Part shown: positions 1 through 8,398 of the stretch, piece by piece
How the letters are laid out: each line of letters opens with the position of its first letter
Numbering within the stretch: position 1 is the first letter of the stretch
From: Streptomyces hygroscopicus subsp. hygroscopicus
GTDB lineage: Bacteria; Actinomycetota; Actinomycetes; Streptomycetales; Streptomycetaceae
Direction: 5' to 3'
DNA length: 64,000 bases
Assembly (NCBI RefSeq): GCF_001553455.1
Contig: NZ_BBOX01000030.1
Coordinates: 1 to 64,000, forward strand
The notes under the pieces: generated by a model
The model's input: only the letters and a program-made list of their open reading frames with translations
Database searches by the model: none
Told to the model about the DNA's origin: nothing
Translations under genes and position numbers: made by a program

Positions 1-724
1 CCGCGCCGGCCCCGGCAGCCCCCGTGCCCGCCCCGGCACCAGCCGCGGTCGCCGCGCGCAGCGTTCGCTCGTCGAAGGGCCGCACCGTGGTGGCGTACAG
101 GACGGTCACATCCAGCCCCTCGACGGCCGCCAGAACGTTGTCGAGCATCGGCCCGACCGCGATCACCACACCGTCGCGCCCCTCCCGTACGGTCAGGAAA
201 CGGCCGGGGGCGATGTCGCGCGGAGCGGAGTTGGCGTGCGCCGACAGCCGTACGTACACCGAGTCGTCACCGGCCGCGGCCGCGTCCCGCAGGAGGGTCT
301 CGGCCTCGTCGGGATGGCCGGGCACATGGACGGTCCAGCCATCGAGCGTGTCCAGCAGGGCAACATCGCCGGGAGCCATATGGGTGTAGCCGCCGGCCGG
401 CCAGTCGTACGATCCGGCCGCGCTCACCAGTACCCCGCCCATGCCCTGATGTCCGAAGTCCAGCTTGACCTGCTCAAAGGGCCGCTCGATCAGAAAACTG
501 GCGAAGGTGTGCAGAATCGGCCGCATCCCGGTCAGCGCCAGTCCACCGCCGACGCCGACCAGCAACTGCTCGCGGATGCCGACGTTGATCACCCGGTCGG
601 GATGCGCCCGGGCGGCGTCCGCGAAGCCGTCCTTACCGATCTCCGCCAGCACGACGGCCAGCCGGGGATCCTCGTCGAGGAGACGGGAGACGATGGCGGC
701 GAAGCGCTCACGCATGGTGTCCAT
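1..724 (-). CDS. Transketolase C-terminal subunit (partial, runs off the window)
   Basis: C-terminal half of a split transketolase: pyrimidine-binding and C-terminal domains that complete a ThDP enzyme with the neighbouring N-terminal half. Translation from the ATG at 724 begins MDTMRERFAAIV and shows the family pattern DRVINVGIREQ (residues about 43-53), then HTFASFLIERPFEQVK and later VYVRLSAH. The 3' end lies beyond base 1, so the C-terminal fold is incomplete here. It starts 29 bases after the stop of the N-terminal subunit gene, so the two probably form one operon. The substrate cannot be read from sequence. Split transketolases often serve specialised sugar or secondary-metabolite pathways rather than the core pentose phosphate pathway. 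Confidence 0.88.
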   Translation of the reverse strand, partial: MDTMRERFAAIVSRLLDEDPRLAVVLAEIGKDGFADAARAHPDRVINVGIREQLLVGVGGGLALTGMRPILHTFASFLIERPFEQVKLDFGHQGMGGVLVSAAGSYDWPAGGYTHMAPGDVALLDTLDGWTVHVPGHPDEAETLLRDAAAAGDDSVYVRLSAHANSAPRDIAPGRFLTVREGRDGVVIAVGPMLDNVLAAVEGLDVTVLYATTVRPFDERTLRAATAAGAGAGTGAAGAGA

Positions 725-753
725 GAAGACAGTTCCTCTCACCCTGAAACGAA

Positions 754-1455
754 TCAGACCTTGGCCTCGACCTGGGCCACAACGGCATGCGGCCGCCCCG
801 GGTGGGGCGTCGTGCAGCCCTCGTACAGCGCCTGATGATCACGCCCGTCCACGGTCGCCGTGGACCACCCGGCGGCCTCGAAGCGCGCGGCGATACCGCC
901 GGGTCGGCCGTGGGTGGCGGAGGCGTTGTCGACGACGACCGTATGCAGCCGCTCCAGCCCGATGGCTCCGGCGTAGGCGATCGCCTCGTGGTTGCTCCCC
1001 TCGTCCAGCTCGGCGTCGCCGATGAGGACCCACACCGCCACCTCGGAGAGCCCCTGCGCCCGCAGCCCGAGCGCACTCCCCACGGCCAGCGGCAGCCCAT
1101 GCCCGAGCGAGCCGCTGCTGATCTCGGCACCCGGCACGAGCACCCGGTCCGGATGGTGCCCCAGCGGCGAGTCGTACGCCCCGAACCCCGGCAGCAGCGA
1201 CTCGGGGAAGAACCCCTTGGCGGCCAGCACGGCGTAGTACGCCATCGGCCCGTGCCCCTTGGACAGCAGGAACCGATCCCGCTCCGGGGCGTCCACGACC
1301 TCTGGCGAGACCCGCAGCACCCGGTCGTAGAGCACCCAGAGCACGTCGAGCGTCGAGGTCGCGGCCGGCCCGTGCTTCTCGTCCCCGGTCATCAGGCTCA
1401 TCAGCCGCGGAAGATCGCCGTACCCGTATGCGGTGTGAACGTCGGTGAAGGTCAT
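754..1455 (-). CDS. Transketolase N-terminal subunit
   Basis: ThDP-binding half of a split transketolase, about 233 residues and a little short for the family. Visible motifs are LSKGHGPMAYYAVLAAKG, YDSPLGHHPDR, SGSLGHGLPLAVGSALG and the ThDP/Mg motif IGDAELDEGSNHEA followed by VVDNAS. The start was set at ATG 1455 (MTFTDVH); a longer reading needs a TTG and adds nine unconserved residues. A small inverted repeat (AACTT, six bases, AAGTT) at 1470-1485 lies just upstream and could be a regulator site. The gene is followed directly by the C-terminal subunit gene. It diverges from the tRNA-Pro gene and may belong to whatever pathway lies left of the window. Confidence 0.88.
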   Translation of the reverse strand: MTFTDVHTAYGYGDLPRLMSLMTGDEKHGPAATSTLDVLWVLYDRVLRVSPEVVDAPERDRFLLSKGHGPMAYYAVLAAKGFFPESLLPGFGAYDSPLGHHPDRVLVPGAEISSGSLGHGLPLAVGSALGLRAQGLSEVAVWVLIGDAELDEGSNHEAIAYAGAIGLERLHTVVVDNASATHGRPGGIAARFEAAGWSTATVDGRDHQALYEGCTTPHPGRPHAVVAQVEAKV

Positions 1456-1709
1456 ACGGCCGAGCGTGCAACTTAAACCCAAGTTCAGATCAAGCCCCCC
1501 CGAACCATCTCACCGCGTTGCACCCGCCCCACCCCACCACACCTCAACCGAAGTAACGTTCAGTATCAGTGCGACCGCGAAACGTAAATCCCGCAGCTCA
1601 CTCCGCCGGAGTCTCGATCTTCCCCCAGGGGCGGCAGCGACCACCCCCTGAAGTGCGGTATTGTTCTTCATGCGCGGTCGGCGAGGGAAAGCCCGAGTCG
1701 AACGAGCAC

Positions 1710-1786
<77 letters not shown>

Positions 1787-1804
1787 GCATCATCGCAGGT
1801 CGGA

Positions 1805-1833
1805 GGCCGTTTCCGCGGGTAGCGGAGGCGGCC
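1805..1833 (+). terminator. Hairpin after tRNA-Pro
   Basis: GGCCGtttCCGC pairs with GCGGaggCGGCC around a five-base loop, 19 bases after the tRNA CCA end. Probable rho-independent-like terminator; it lacks a T run, which is common in Streptomyces. Confidence 0.55.
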
Positions 1834-2241
1834 TTAACCATTTCCGGGCTGGGAGCAGGTGGGAGCCCTCTGGGAGCCCTCGTGCTCCCAACTCGCCCAC
1901 GTGTCAACGGTGCCCGATTCGTCCGTCACTCGATCCGGTAGACCTCCGGCGCCGTACCGCGCCCCTGTGTGTCGTCGTCAACCGTAGGCCCCTGGGGCCA
2001 CCCCATCGATTCGGATGCTCTCTACATCGAGAGGCATAAGGAGCCCTTGTCGGCTCTTGAGCACCTTTCGTGGTGGGAGCACGGTGTCGTGCTCCCCATG
2101 CGACAGGGGGCGGGCGGACCGGCGAGGATCTCTCCGGCCAGTTTTCGCAGACAGCTCGCGCGCGGGTGTCCTGGCCGCAGTGGAGGGCTTGTGTCAAGAC
2201 GCGGCAAAGCCTGTCCCTGCCGAATACTTCATCCGCGCAGG
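1834..2241. other. Gene-less stretch between the tRNA and the first insertion sequence
   Basis: No reading frame here looks coding. The right edge (about 2213-2241) probably belongs to the insertion sequence, because a very similar stretch, CTGTCCCTGCCGAATAC followed by TCATCCG, is found again near 33279-33305. Confidence 0.4.
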
Positions 2242-3339
2242 TCATGCTGCATGTTGGTATTCGTGGAGGATGCCGCCGAGGTGGTCGTGGCGGTGTATGT
2301 CCAGGCGGCTCAACTTGTCCGGATCGTTGATCGGTGTGGGCAGTGGGTGCAGCGGTCGGGCGTTGGCGATGCCCTGGTGGGGGCGGTGGGCGTTGTAGAA
2401 CTGCCCGTACTTGTGCAGGGCGTGCAGGAGGTGGCGCTGGTTCCAGATCAAGGTCCGGTCCAGGAGCTCACGTCTGCAGGTCTGTACCCACCGTTCGATG
2501 AGCGAGTTCATTCTCGGCATCTGGATGCCGCTGAGAACGACTGTGATCCCCGTGTCCGCGAGGACGCCATCGAACAGGGCGGGGAACTTCCGGTCCCTAT
2601 CTCGGATCATGAATCGTGCCCGGAAGTCGACGTCTTCGAGGTCCATGACCAGGTTCTTCGCCGCTTGTGTTACCCAGGCGGTGGTCGGGTGTGCGGTGGC
2701 GCCCAGGATCCGGATGCGGCGACTACTGTGTTCGATCACCACGAGTATGTACATTCGCGCGCCGGACAAGGTGACCGTCGCAAAGAAGTCGCAGGCCAGG
2801 AGGGCGTCGGCTTGCGAGCGCAGGAAGTCGGCCCACGTGCTGGAGCTCCGGTCGGGCGCCGGATCGATGCCGGCATCCTTCAGGATCTTCCAGACGGTCG
2901 ACGCGGCCACCTTCACACCCAGCACGAGCAGCTCACCGTGCAGACGCCTGTACCCCCACTGCGGATTCTCCCTCGCCAGACGCAGCACCAGAATCCGGAT
3001 AGAGCGCACCGCACGAGGTCGACCAGGTCGCTTGGGCCGCGATAACGCGGCATGGTGGCGTGCGACAAGGTCGCGATGCCAGCGCAGCACCGTGTCAGGA
3101 CGCACGAGCAGTCGCACACGCCGCAGGGTGGGTAGCGGAAGCCGGTGCAGCAGCGCCGCCAGGAACGCCCGGTCGCTTGTGCTGAACCGGACCTTTCTCT
3201 TGCCGAGTTGGCGTTCCAGGACCGCGATCTGATGGCGCAGGGCGAGAATGTCTGCATCTTTGTCCTGGTCGCTCATCGGCAGCAGACGCAGCACCGCGAA
3301 CGCATTCGTCACACCAAGGTAGGCCAGTCGTAGCAGCAC
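2242..3339 (-). mobile_element. Complete DDE (rve) transposase of an IS3/IS481-like element
   Basis: A 365-residue transposase that looks intact. The N-terminal region carries SDQDKDADILALRHQIAVLERQLG and a helix-turn-helix region ending VRPDTVLRWHRDL. The integrase core follows, with the first catalytic Asp in LLACDFFATVTL, the second in IRDRDRKF and the Glu in MNSLIERWVQTCRREL. The C-terminal signature is FYNAHRPHQGIANARPLHPLP. It starts at a GTG (3339). Terminal inverted repeats were not identified. It is the best-preserved copy of a family whose fragments occur at 5588, 6632, 8192, 28926 and 54316 in this window, so this group has been active here repeatedly. Confidence 0.88.
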
Positions 3340-3452
3340 GATCGATCATCATGACGCATGGACAACGGCTACGCGAGAGCGCTGGTTCGAGCGACCGCAG
3401 CCGACGACTGTGAGGTCCGGTGCAGGCCTCCGACCAGGGAGGATGAATTCTC

Positions 3453-3611
3453 GGCAAGCACAGTGCCGGGCGTGATGGGGAGGACCTTTGCCCAGCGGCG
3501 GCGGGGGATTAGCGAGGACAGAGAGGCGAACCACAGGCGGTCCGCGGGTCCGTACCGTACTCGCCCTTGTAGTTGGCGTCGTAGCACGGCGTTTTCATGG
3601 CGCAGGACGAC
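3453..3611 (-). pseudogene. N-terminal fragment of a second rve-type transposase
   Basis: One frame on the minus strand reads VVLRHENAVLRRQLQG, then RYGPADRLWFASLSSLIPRRRWA and LPITPGTVLA. This is the typical N-terminal region of a different integrase-core transposase subfamily from the complete copy next door. Nothing of the catalytic core follows. Decayed insertion-sequence remnant. Confidence 0.6.
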
Positions 3612-4237
3612 AGCAGCGCCTGAGCGGCACCAGCAACCTGGTGGGTCCGCAGCAGCTCTGCGCGAGGTCGATCTAGATGAGGAGGACGTGACGGCCCGGA
3701 CGGTGTACGAGCTGTTTCGCAGCGCGAAGAAGGGCACGAAGGGCGAGCCCGGGATCAAGGCGGGCCGGGGAGCGCACTGCTCGGGCCCACCGCTCGGCGA
3801 ACCACGCCTGCTGGCGAGGGGCCGACGCCCTGGCCCGCTTCACGTTTTCGACGGCGTGTGTTGGCCCCACTGGAACGGTTTCGCCTGGCCCCACTTTTGG
3901 GCCGTGTGGGTGATGGGTCGGGGCGGTGCTGGAGAGGAACGGTATGAAGTGGCGCCGCCCCCTCGATCGGGTGACGTTTCGCGGGTGTCCTGGGGTGGAG
4001 GCGATCAAGTACGGACGGTGGCCTGCGGAGGCCGGTAGCGTGTGATGCACGGAGCTCGCCCGGCTGCTTCCCCTGACAGGAATGCGGACGGGCGGGCGCC
4101 TTGCTGGCGTCCGCCCGCTGAGGGTATAGGGCCAGGCGGCTTCCTGTCGGTGCCGGAAAGTATGTCACCCAGGTGCGACTGGCCTGCCCCTGGACACCCC
4201 CACATCACCCCAACGAGCCGAAATCAGTAACGCCGCC
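3612..4237. other. Region without a recognisable gene
   Basis: No convincing gene is seen. A possible 33-codon reading frame starts at ATG 3944 behind a GAGG and reads MKWRRPLDRVTFRGCPG; it may be real or chance. A GC-rich imperfect hairpin at about 4087-4121 could be a terminator facing the convergent gene at 4238. Confidence 0.35.
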
Positions 4238-4846
4238 TCAGATGGTCGGGGTGTCGTCAACAATCGGCCTGTGAATTTCAATGACCGGCTTCCACCCCGC
4301 GGAGAACTCGATGAAGTCTGCACGGGTGGGGTAGGTGTCGAACGCGCGACGGTCACGTTTGGGGTTGTCGGTCCCCTTTCGCCCCCGGGGAATCTGCTCC
4401 TCGAAGATGTCGACCTTCACGTCGGGAACCTCCTTGAGGCCCTGGCGCCAGATTTGTACGGTGTCGGCGCCGAAGGCCTGCCGGGCCGCGGCGTAAAGGG
4501 CCGTGAGGGCGCCCTTGTCCCCACCAGGGACGAAAAGTGCCAGGTCCAGCACGACACCGGCGGACTGGAGGACCTCGATGGTCACCGAGCCGTTCTCGTC
4601 AGCCAAGTAGACTCCGGCGTCATTCTCGTCGTCGGGAAGGCAGGAGACCTCTTCCTGGAATACGGTTCTCGCCGTGATCGAGCCGCCCTCGAAATCCTCA
4701 CCGGACTTGGTCAGAAAAGCAGGAACATAGCAGTCGGGAAGCTTGAGTTGTGCCGTGTCGGCGGAAATGAACAGCCTGTCCTTCACGCTGAGCTTCGTCA
4801 CCTCTTCCAGCGAGAGGCGGCGAGCGGTTATCTTCTCCGTATTCAC
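4238..4846 (-). CDS. Hypothetical protein (about 202 residues)
   Basis: I do not recognise this protein. The GTG at 4846 (VNTEKITARRLSLEEVTKL) is preferred as start because GGAAGGGA stands six to seven bases upstream. The longer ATG reading (4894) has no such site. The protein is soluble-looking and acidic, with no signal peptide or membrane segment. It has repeated hydrophobic-acidic strands (VTIEVLQSAGVVLDLALFV) and a basic C-terminal third (PRGRKGTDNPKRDRRAFDTY). Codon use is more AT-rich than in neighbouring genes, which fits cargo of the integrated element between the two tRNA-derived repeats. It is the only plausible intact cargo gene between 3.4 and 5.7 kb. Confidence 0.6.
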   Translation of the reverse strand: MNTEKITARRLSLEEVTKLSVKDRLFISADTAQLKLPDCYVPAFLTKSGEDFEGGSITARTVFQEEVSCLPDDENDAGVYLADENGSVTIEVLQSAGVVLDLALFVPGGDKGALTALYAAARQAFGADTVQIWRQGLKEVPDVKVDIFEEQIPRGRKGTDNPKRDRRAFDTYPTRADFIEFSAGWKPVIEIHRPIVDDTPTI

Positions 4847-5079
4847 GAATTCCCTTCCAGGTTGCACTGTCCCTCCGATCAAGGACGCTATCACGAAACC
4901 CTGAGGTCAACTGCCCAGTAATGCATGGGTAGATGGCTTCCGATGACCTGTGCGGGAGGATACCGAAGCGAGTGCCACTCGGTCCGCCAGGTAGTGTCCC
5001 TCGTCATGCTGTTGGGGATCAACTGGACGTTGCATTTCGGTACGTTGGGTAGCGTAGAGGGACCAAAAGAGAGTTTGCG

Positions 5080-5172
5080 ACAGATATCACCCATATCACC
5101 TTCGGGCAGGTGCTGGCGAGGTAAGGCGATCCATTCGTCGTGCATCTCGAAGAGCGCAGCGGAAACCAACCG
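5080..5172 (-). pseudogene. Mutator/IS256-like transposase C-terminal remnant
   Basis: The minus strand reads RLVSAALFEMHDEWIALPRQHLPEGDM. This resembles the conserved C-terminal stretch of actinobacterial Mutator-type transposases (hydrophobic, E.HDEW, R.YL.E.SM). Flanking frames carry nothing further. The match is short, so confidence is moderate. Confidence 0.42.
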
Positions 5173-5587
5173 GATGGTCCCACAGCGCAACAACGGAGAC
5201 CCCACCGGCAACAACATCGGGATGGAGTGCGCAAACCGGAAGTCGCATACCGCCGCGCCCTCTTCGGTCAGAACTTCAGCGTAGTCGGCTGACGCCCGGT
5301 TGCTGACGTCTCGTCTTGTTGGGTGGGGTTCGGTACATGGCAGGCCCGGATGTCCGCGATTACGGAGTTCTCTACGCTCTGTAACCTTGGATTGCCTGGG
5401 AATGCCGACGCATCATCTGCGACCTCCCCTGCCTCTGCACAGCTCAGACCGCATCCGGAAGTGTCCGGGAGCGATCTTCCGGATCTGCTGGAACGTTCCG
5501 CACAGGTCCCGGACCCGCGGGATCCGCGGTAGTACGGCACCCTCTCGTGACGCTCATGGCACTGACGGCCTGCGTCTACGCCGCAGG

Positions 5588-5671
5588 GGCCTGCCACCCG
5601 CACCGCAGCGCGCCTCCGAGCCAAGCTGGCGCCGCTTCCTCCGGTCACGGGCCCACACGCTGCTCGTTTGC
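5588..5671 (+). pseudogene. Middle fragment of an rve-type transposase
   Basis: The plus strand reads GLPPAPQRASEPSWRRFLRSRAHTLLVC. This matches the linker just before the first catalytic Asp in this transposase family (compare GIDPAPDRSSSTWADFLRSQADALLACDF in the intact copy at 2242-3339). It breaks off 19 bases before the second tRNA-derived repeat. Confidence 0.5.
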
Positions 5672-5690
5672 GCGGAGAGTTGCCGCGACG

Positions 5691-5733
5691 CTGGGGGTCA
5701 AGGGGTCGCAGGTTCAAATCCTGTCGTCCCGAC
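5691..5733 (+). repeat. Attachment-site repeat, copy 2
   Basis: Exact 43-base copy of tRNA-Pro positions 1742-1784. There is no acceptor 5' half, so it is not a tRNA gene. It closes a 4-kb segment that starts at the tRNA. An integrase C-terminal remnant lies immediately right of it with its 3' end pointing at the repeat, the usual arrangement for an integrase and its own att site. Confidence 0.85.
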
Positions 5734-5843
5734 GGTGTGACCAGCGGGTTTGCCAGTGATGGCAGGCCCGCTGCTTGCGTTCGTGTGACACGTGATGGTG
5801 GCGACGTGATGACACCCGGTGAATGCTGGGGCGGTGCCGTGAC

Positions 5844-5865
5844 GGCGCCCCTGGCCAGGGGCGCC
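5844..5865. terminator. 22-bp perfect palindrome beyond the integrase remnant
   Basis: GGCGCCCCTGG/CCAGGGGCGCC is a perfect inverted repeat without a loop, 45 bases downstream of the integrase stop at 5910. Likely transcription terminator for the minus-strand integrase. Confidence 0.5.
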
Positions 5866-5909
5866 GAGACGGGGAGAGACCCGCGGTGAGCGCAGAGCTT
5901 TCTGAGCCT

Positions 5910-6240
5910 TCAGGCTGCGCGCTTTTCTGATTGCCCGCCAGGATTGGCGGTGGCGTGCTTGCGGTCGGCGCGTTCCAGGGCGGTGCCGATGGCGGCGGCG
6001 TGGGGGAGCAGGTGGCCGTAGAGGTTGACGGTGGTGGCCAGTGTCGAGTGGCGCAGCGTCTTGGAGACCACGGCCAGCGGTACCCGCGAGCTGATCATGA
6101 TGGTGGCGGCGGTGTGCCGCAGGTCGTGCACGCCGATCCGCGGCAGGCCGAGCTCGGCTGCGCGCCGCCGCAGCTCGACCAGTACGCCCTGCGGGCGCAG
6201 CGGCGAGCCGTCGAGGCGGCAGAAGACCAGCCCCGCCGAG
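5910..6240 (-). pseudogene. Tyrosine integrase, C-terminal catalytic fragment
   Basis: About 110 residues of the catalytic domain of a phage/AICE-type tyrosine recombinase remain. VHDLRHTAATIMI is the box II HxxR motif (His-Leu-Arg-His-Thr). It is followed by VVSKTLRHSTLATTVNLYGHLLP, with the second conserved His and the active-site Tyr in NLYGH. The N-terminal and core-binding domains are missing: upstream sequence switches abruptly at about 6240 into an IS110 fragment on the other strand. The stop faces att copy 2. Matching N-terminal remnants lie at 14535 and 15589, probably from related integrases of neighbouring elements. Confidence 0.8.
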
Positions 6241-6630
6241 ATCATCGAGTCCATGCCCGGCATGGGCCCCATCCTGGGCGCCGAGTTCGTCGCCATCGTC
6301 GGCGACCTGTCCGGCTACCGCGACGCCGGCCGCCTTGCCTCGCACGCCGGCCTGGCCCCGGTGCCCCGCGACTCCGGCCGACGCACCGGCAACCACCACC
6401 GGCCCAAACGCTACAACCGGCGCCTGCGCTGGCTGTTCTACATGTCCGCGCAGTCCGCGATGATGCGGCCGGGCCCGTCGCGGGACTACTACCTCAAGAA
6501 ACGTGCCGAGGGGCTGATCCACACGCAGGCGCTCCTCGCACTTGCCCGCCGCCGGGTCGACGTGCTCTGGGCGATGCTGCGTGACAGGAGGCTGTTCACC
6601 TCCCTCCCGCCGGTCACACAAGCGGCTTGA
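6238..6630 (+). pseudogene. IS110-family transposase, C-terminal fragment
   Basis: The plus strand reads EIIESMPGMGPILGAEFVAIVGDLSGYRDAGRLASHAGLAPVPRDSG, then HRPKRYNRRLRWLFYMSAQ and later HTQALLALARRRVDVLWAML. This is the Transposase_20 (helix-hairpin-helix type) C-terminal domain of IS110 enzymes, about 130 residues to the natural stop. The N-terminal DEDD catalytic domain is absent. The element truncates the integrase to its left and abuts another transposase fragment to its right. Confidence 0.85.
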
Positions 6631-6631
6631 C

Positions 6632-7011
6632 ACGATCATTGAGATTCTCCCTGGCAGGCGCAGGGCCAGGGAGCGTATCGATCGGATGGTGCGTGGGCGT
6701 CCGCGTCGCCTGGGTACGCAGGATGCGGCATGGCGCCGCTTGAGCAGGTCGCGATGCCGGCGCAACACCGTGTCGGGGCGGACCAGCGGCAGAAGGTGCC
6801 GCAGTCCTCCTTTGGGGAGGTGGTGGAGCAGGCCGGCGAGGCTGGCACGGTCGCTGTCGGTGAGGGTCGGCTTGCCGACCTGACGATGTAGGACCAGCAG
6901 TTGGTGCCGGAGTACGAGGATCTCGATGTCCTTGTCTCTGTCGCTCATCGGCAGGAGGCGTAGGAACGCCAGGGCGTTGGTCGCGGCGAGGTGGGCCAGG
7001 CGCAGCAGCAC
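6632..7011 (-). pseudogene. rve-type transposase, N-terminal fragment
   Basis: Read from a GTG at 7011 the minus strand gives MLLRLAHLAATNALAFLRLLPMSDRDKDIEILVLRHQLLVLHRQVGKP, then the helix-turn-helix region LVRPDTVLRRHRDLLKRRHAA and RGRPRTIRSIRSLALRL. It then ends where the IS110 fragment begins. It is closely related to the intact transposase at 2242-3339. Bases 6725-6931 of this fragment are duplicated at 8192-8398. Confidence 0.8.
6725..6931 (+). repeat. 207-bp direct repeat, copy 1 (left of the LPMO gene)
   Basis: Ungapped, nearly identical 207-bp match to 8192-8398, both inside transposase remnants in the same orientation. A second shorter match (about 7070-7132 versus 8402-8464) follows each copy, so the copies derive from the same element end. 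Together they bracket the polysaccharide monooxygenase gene. Confidence 0.85.
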
Positions 7012-7313
7012 GACAGACCATGATGCCGCGCCGGGTCCCTGCGCAGGTGACGACACTTGGGCGAATGCCGAGGAGAACCGAAGATCCGTGATCAGGCTCC
7101 CAACCTGCGTGGATGATTCATCGGCACCCGCAGTGTCGTGGCCCTCTGAGCTCCGAATTACGCGGAACGCAGGCAGGCCGCACCCTTGCTTTCCGGTTTC
7201 GGGAAGGGTTCTGACGGTCGTGCCACCGAAGTCGCCGAAGCCTCCCGTGACTCCCGGCTCACGGCAGATTCCCTGATCGCCGCCCACTCCTGTAATCAAC
7301 TCCGTTTGTTTCA

Positions 7314-7341
7314 TTGACATTTCACTCAGAAGTCGTACCTT
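7314..7341 (+). promoter_or_regulatory. Promoter of the LPMO gene
   Basis: TTGACA (7314-7319), a 16-base spacer and TACCTT (7336-7341) form a good sigma-70/HrdB-type promoter. The CebR-type palindrome begins at the last base of the -10 element, an ideal position for repression. Confidence 0.6.
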
Positions 7342-7354
7342 GGGAGCGCTCCCA
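7341..7354. promoter_or_regulatory. CebR operator
   Basis: TGGGAGCGCTCCCA is a perfect 14-bp palindrome identical to the known binding site of CebR, the LacI-family repressor of cellulose/cello-oligosaccharide genes in Streptomyces. It overlaps the transcription start region of the AA10 gene, which begins 34 bases downstream. Confidence 0.88.
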
Positions 7355-7387
7355 TGGTGCCTTTTAACTGGAAGGAGTTCCCCCCAC

Positions 7388-8062
7388 ATGCGCAAACAGA
7401 GCCCATTAACCGGGCGTTCCCGGTCGGCCCTCCGCCGGCCTCTCCAGGCGCTCGCCATGCTGTTCGCCGTGGTTGTCGGCGCACTGACCTGGTCGGCCCC
7501 CGCCCAGGCTCACGGCTCCGTCGTCGGCCCCGCCTCCCGCGCGTACCACTGCTGGGAAAGGTGGGGTAACGACCACATGAACCCGGCCATGCAGACCGAA
7601 GACCCCATGTGTTGGCAGGCCTTCCAGGCCAACCCCGACACCATGTGGAACTGGATGAGCGCGCTCCGCGACGGCCTCGGTGGCCAGTTCCAGTCGCAGA
7701 CCCCCAACGGGACGCTCTGCAGCAACAACCTCTCGAGGAACGCCAGTCTGAACAAGCCCGGGCAGTGGAAGACGACCACCGTCGGCAACAACTTCTCGGT
7801 CCACGTGCACGACCAGGCGTCCCACGGTGCCGACTACTTCACGGCCTACGTGAGCAAGCAGGGCTTCGACCCCACGACCCAGACCCTGGGCTGGGGCAAC
7901 CTCGACTTCATCACGAAGACCGGCCGCTTCGGCCCGGCGACGGACTACACGTTCAACGTCAGCACCTCCGGCTACACCGGACACCACATCCTGTTCGTGA
8001 TCTGGCAGGCCTCGCACACCGACCAGGCCTACATGTGGTGCAGCGACGTGAACTTCGGCTGA
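7388..8062 (+). CDS. Secreted AA10 lytic polysaccharide monooxygenase
   Basis: Copper-dependent oxidative cleavage of crystalline polysaccharide outside the cell. The 224-residue precursor has a basic, twin-Arg-containing N-terminus and a hydrophobic stretch (about 20-34), and is cleaved after AQA so that His42 becomes the mature N-terminal His. His42 and His146 (in QASHGADYF) form the histidine brace; Phe223 near the end (CSDVNFG) fits the axial aromatic. There is no additional carbohydrate-binding module. AAGGAG lies 11 bases before ATG 7388. Fold signatures (GPASRAYHCW, GHHILFVIWQASHTDQAYMWCSDVNF) match the small Streptomyces AA10 group, several members of which act on chitin. The CebR box instead points to co-expression with cellulases. 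Codon 7 is TTA, so translation should depend on the bldA tRNA. The gene sits alone between two transposase remnants. Confidence 0.93.
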   Translation: MRKQSPLTGRSRSALRRPLQALAMLFAVVVGALTWSAPAQAHGSVVGPASRAYHCWERWGNDHMNPAMQTEDPMCWQAFQANPDTMWNWMSALRDGLGGQFQSQTPNGTLCSNNLSRNASLNKPGQWKTTTVGNNFSVHVHDQASHGADYFTAYVSKQGFDPTTQTLGWGNLDFITKTGRFGPATDYTFNVSTSGYTGHHILFVIWQASHTDQAYMWCSDVNFG

Positions 8063-8191
8063 GCAGGGAAGCACCGCACCGGGCACCGGTCTCTGCCGGG
8101 CGCCGGTAACCCGCCGCCCGGCCGGCCGAGCTCCGTCGGGGCAGGGGACCCGTTTGGTCACCCTGCCCCGGCGGGGCTCCCTTCGCTCCTC

Positions 8192-8398
8192 GCGGCATGG
8201 CGCCGCTTGGGCAGGTCGCGATGCCGGCGCAACACCGTGTCGGGGCGGACCAGCGGCAGAAGGTGCCGCAGTCCCCCTTTGGGGAGGTGGTGGAGCAGGC
8301 CGGCGAGGATGGCACGGTCGCTGTCGGTGAGGGTCGGCTTGCCGACCTGACGATGTAGGACCAGCAGTTGGTGCCGGAGTACGAGGATCTCGATGTCC
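8192..8398 (-). pseudogene. rve-type transposase fragment / 207-bp direct repeat, copy 2
   Basis: Duplicate of 6725-6931. The minus strand reads DIEILVLRHQLLVLHRQVGKP and then LLHHLPKGGLRHLLPLVRPDTVLRRHRDL, the N-terminal region of the local transposase family, cut off at both ends. The right end (8398) jumps directly to sequence that in copy 1 lies about 140 bases further on, a deletion within the copied element end. Confidence 0.8.

Noticed and set aside
5691-5733. A second tRNA-Pro gene
   Set aside because: Only the 3' half is present; the acceptor 5' strand and D arm are missing, so it is an att-type repeat.
5698-7458. A 586-codon minus-strand frame containing a transposase-like part
   Set aside because: Only the stretch 6632-7011 resembles protein; the rest crosses the IS110 and integrase fragments and the LPMO promoter on wrong frames.
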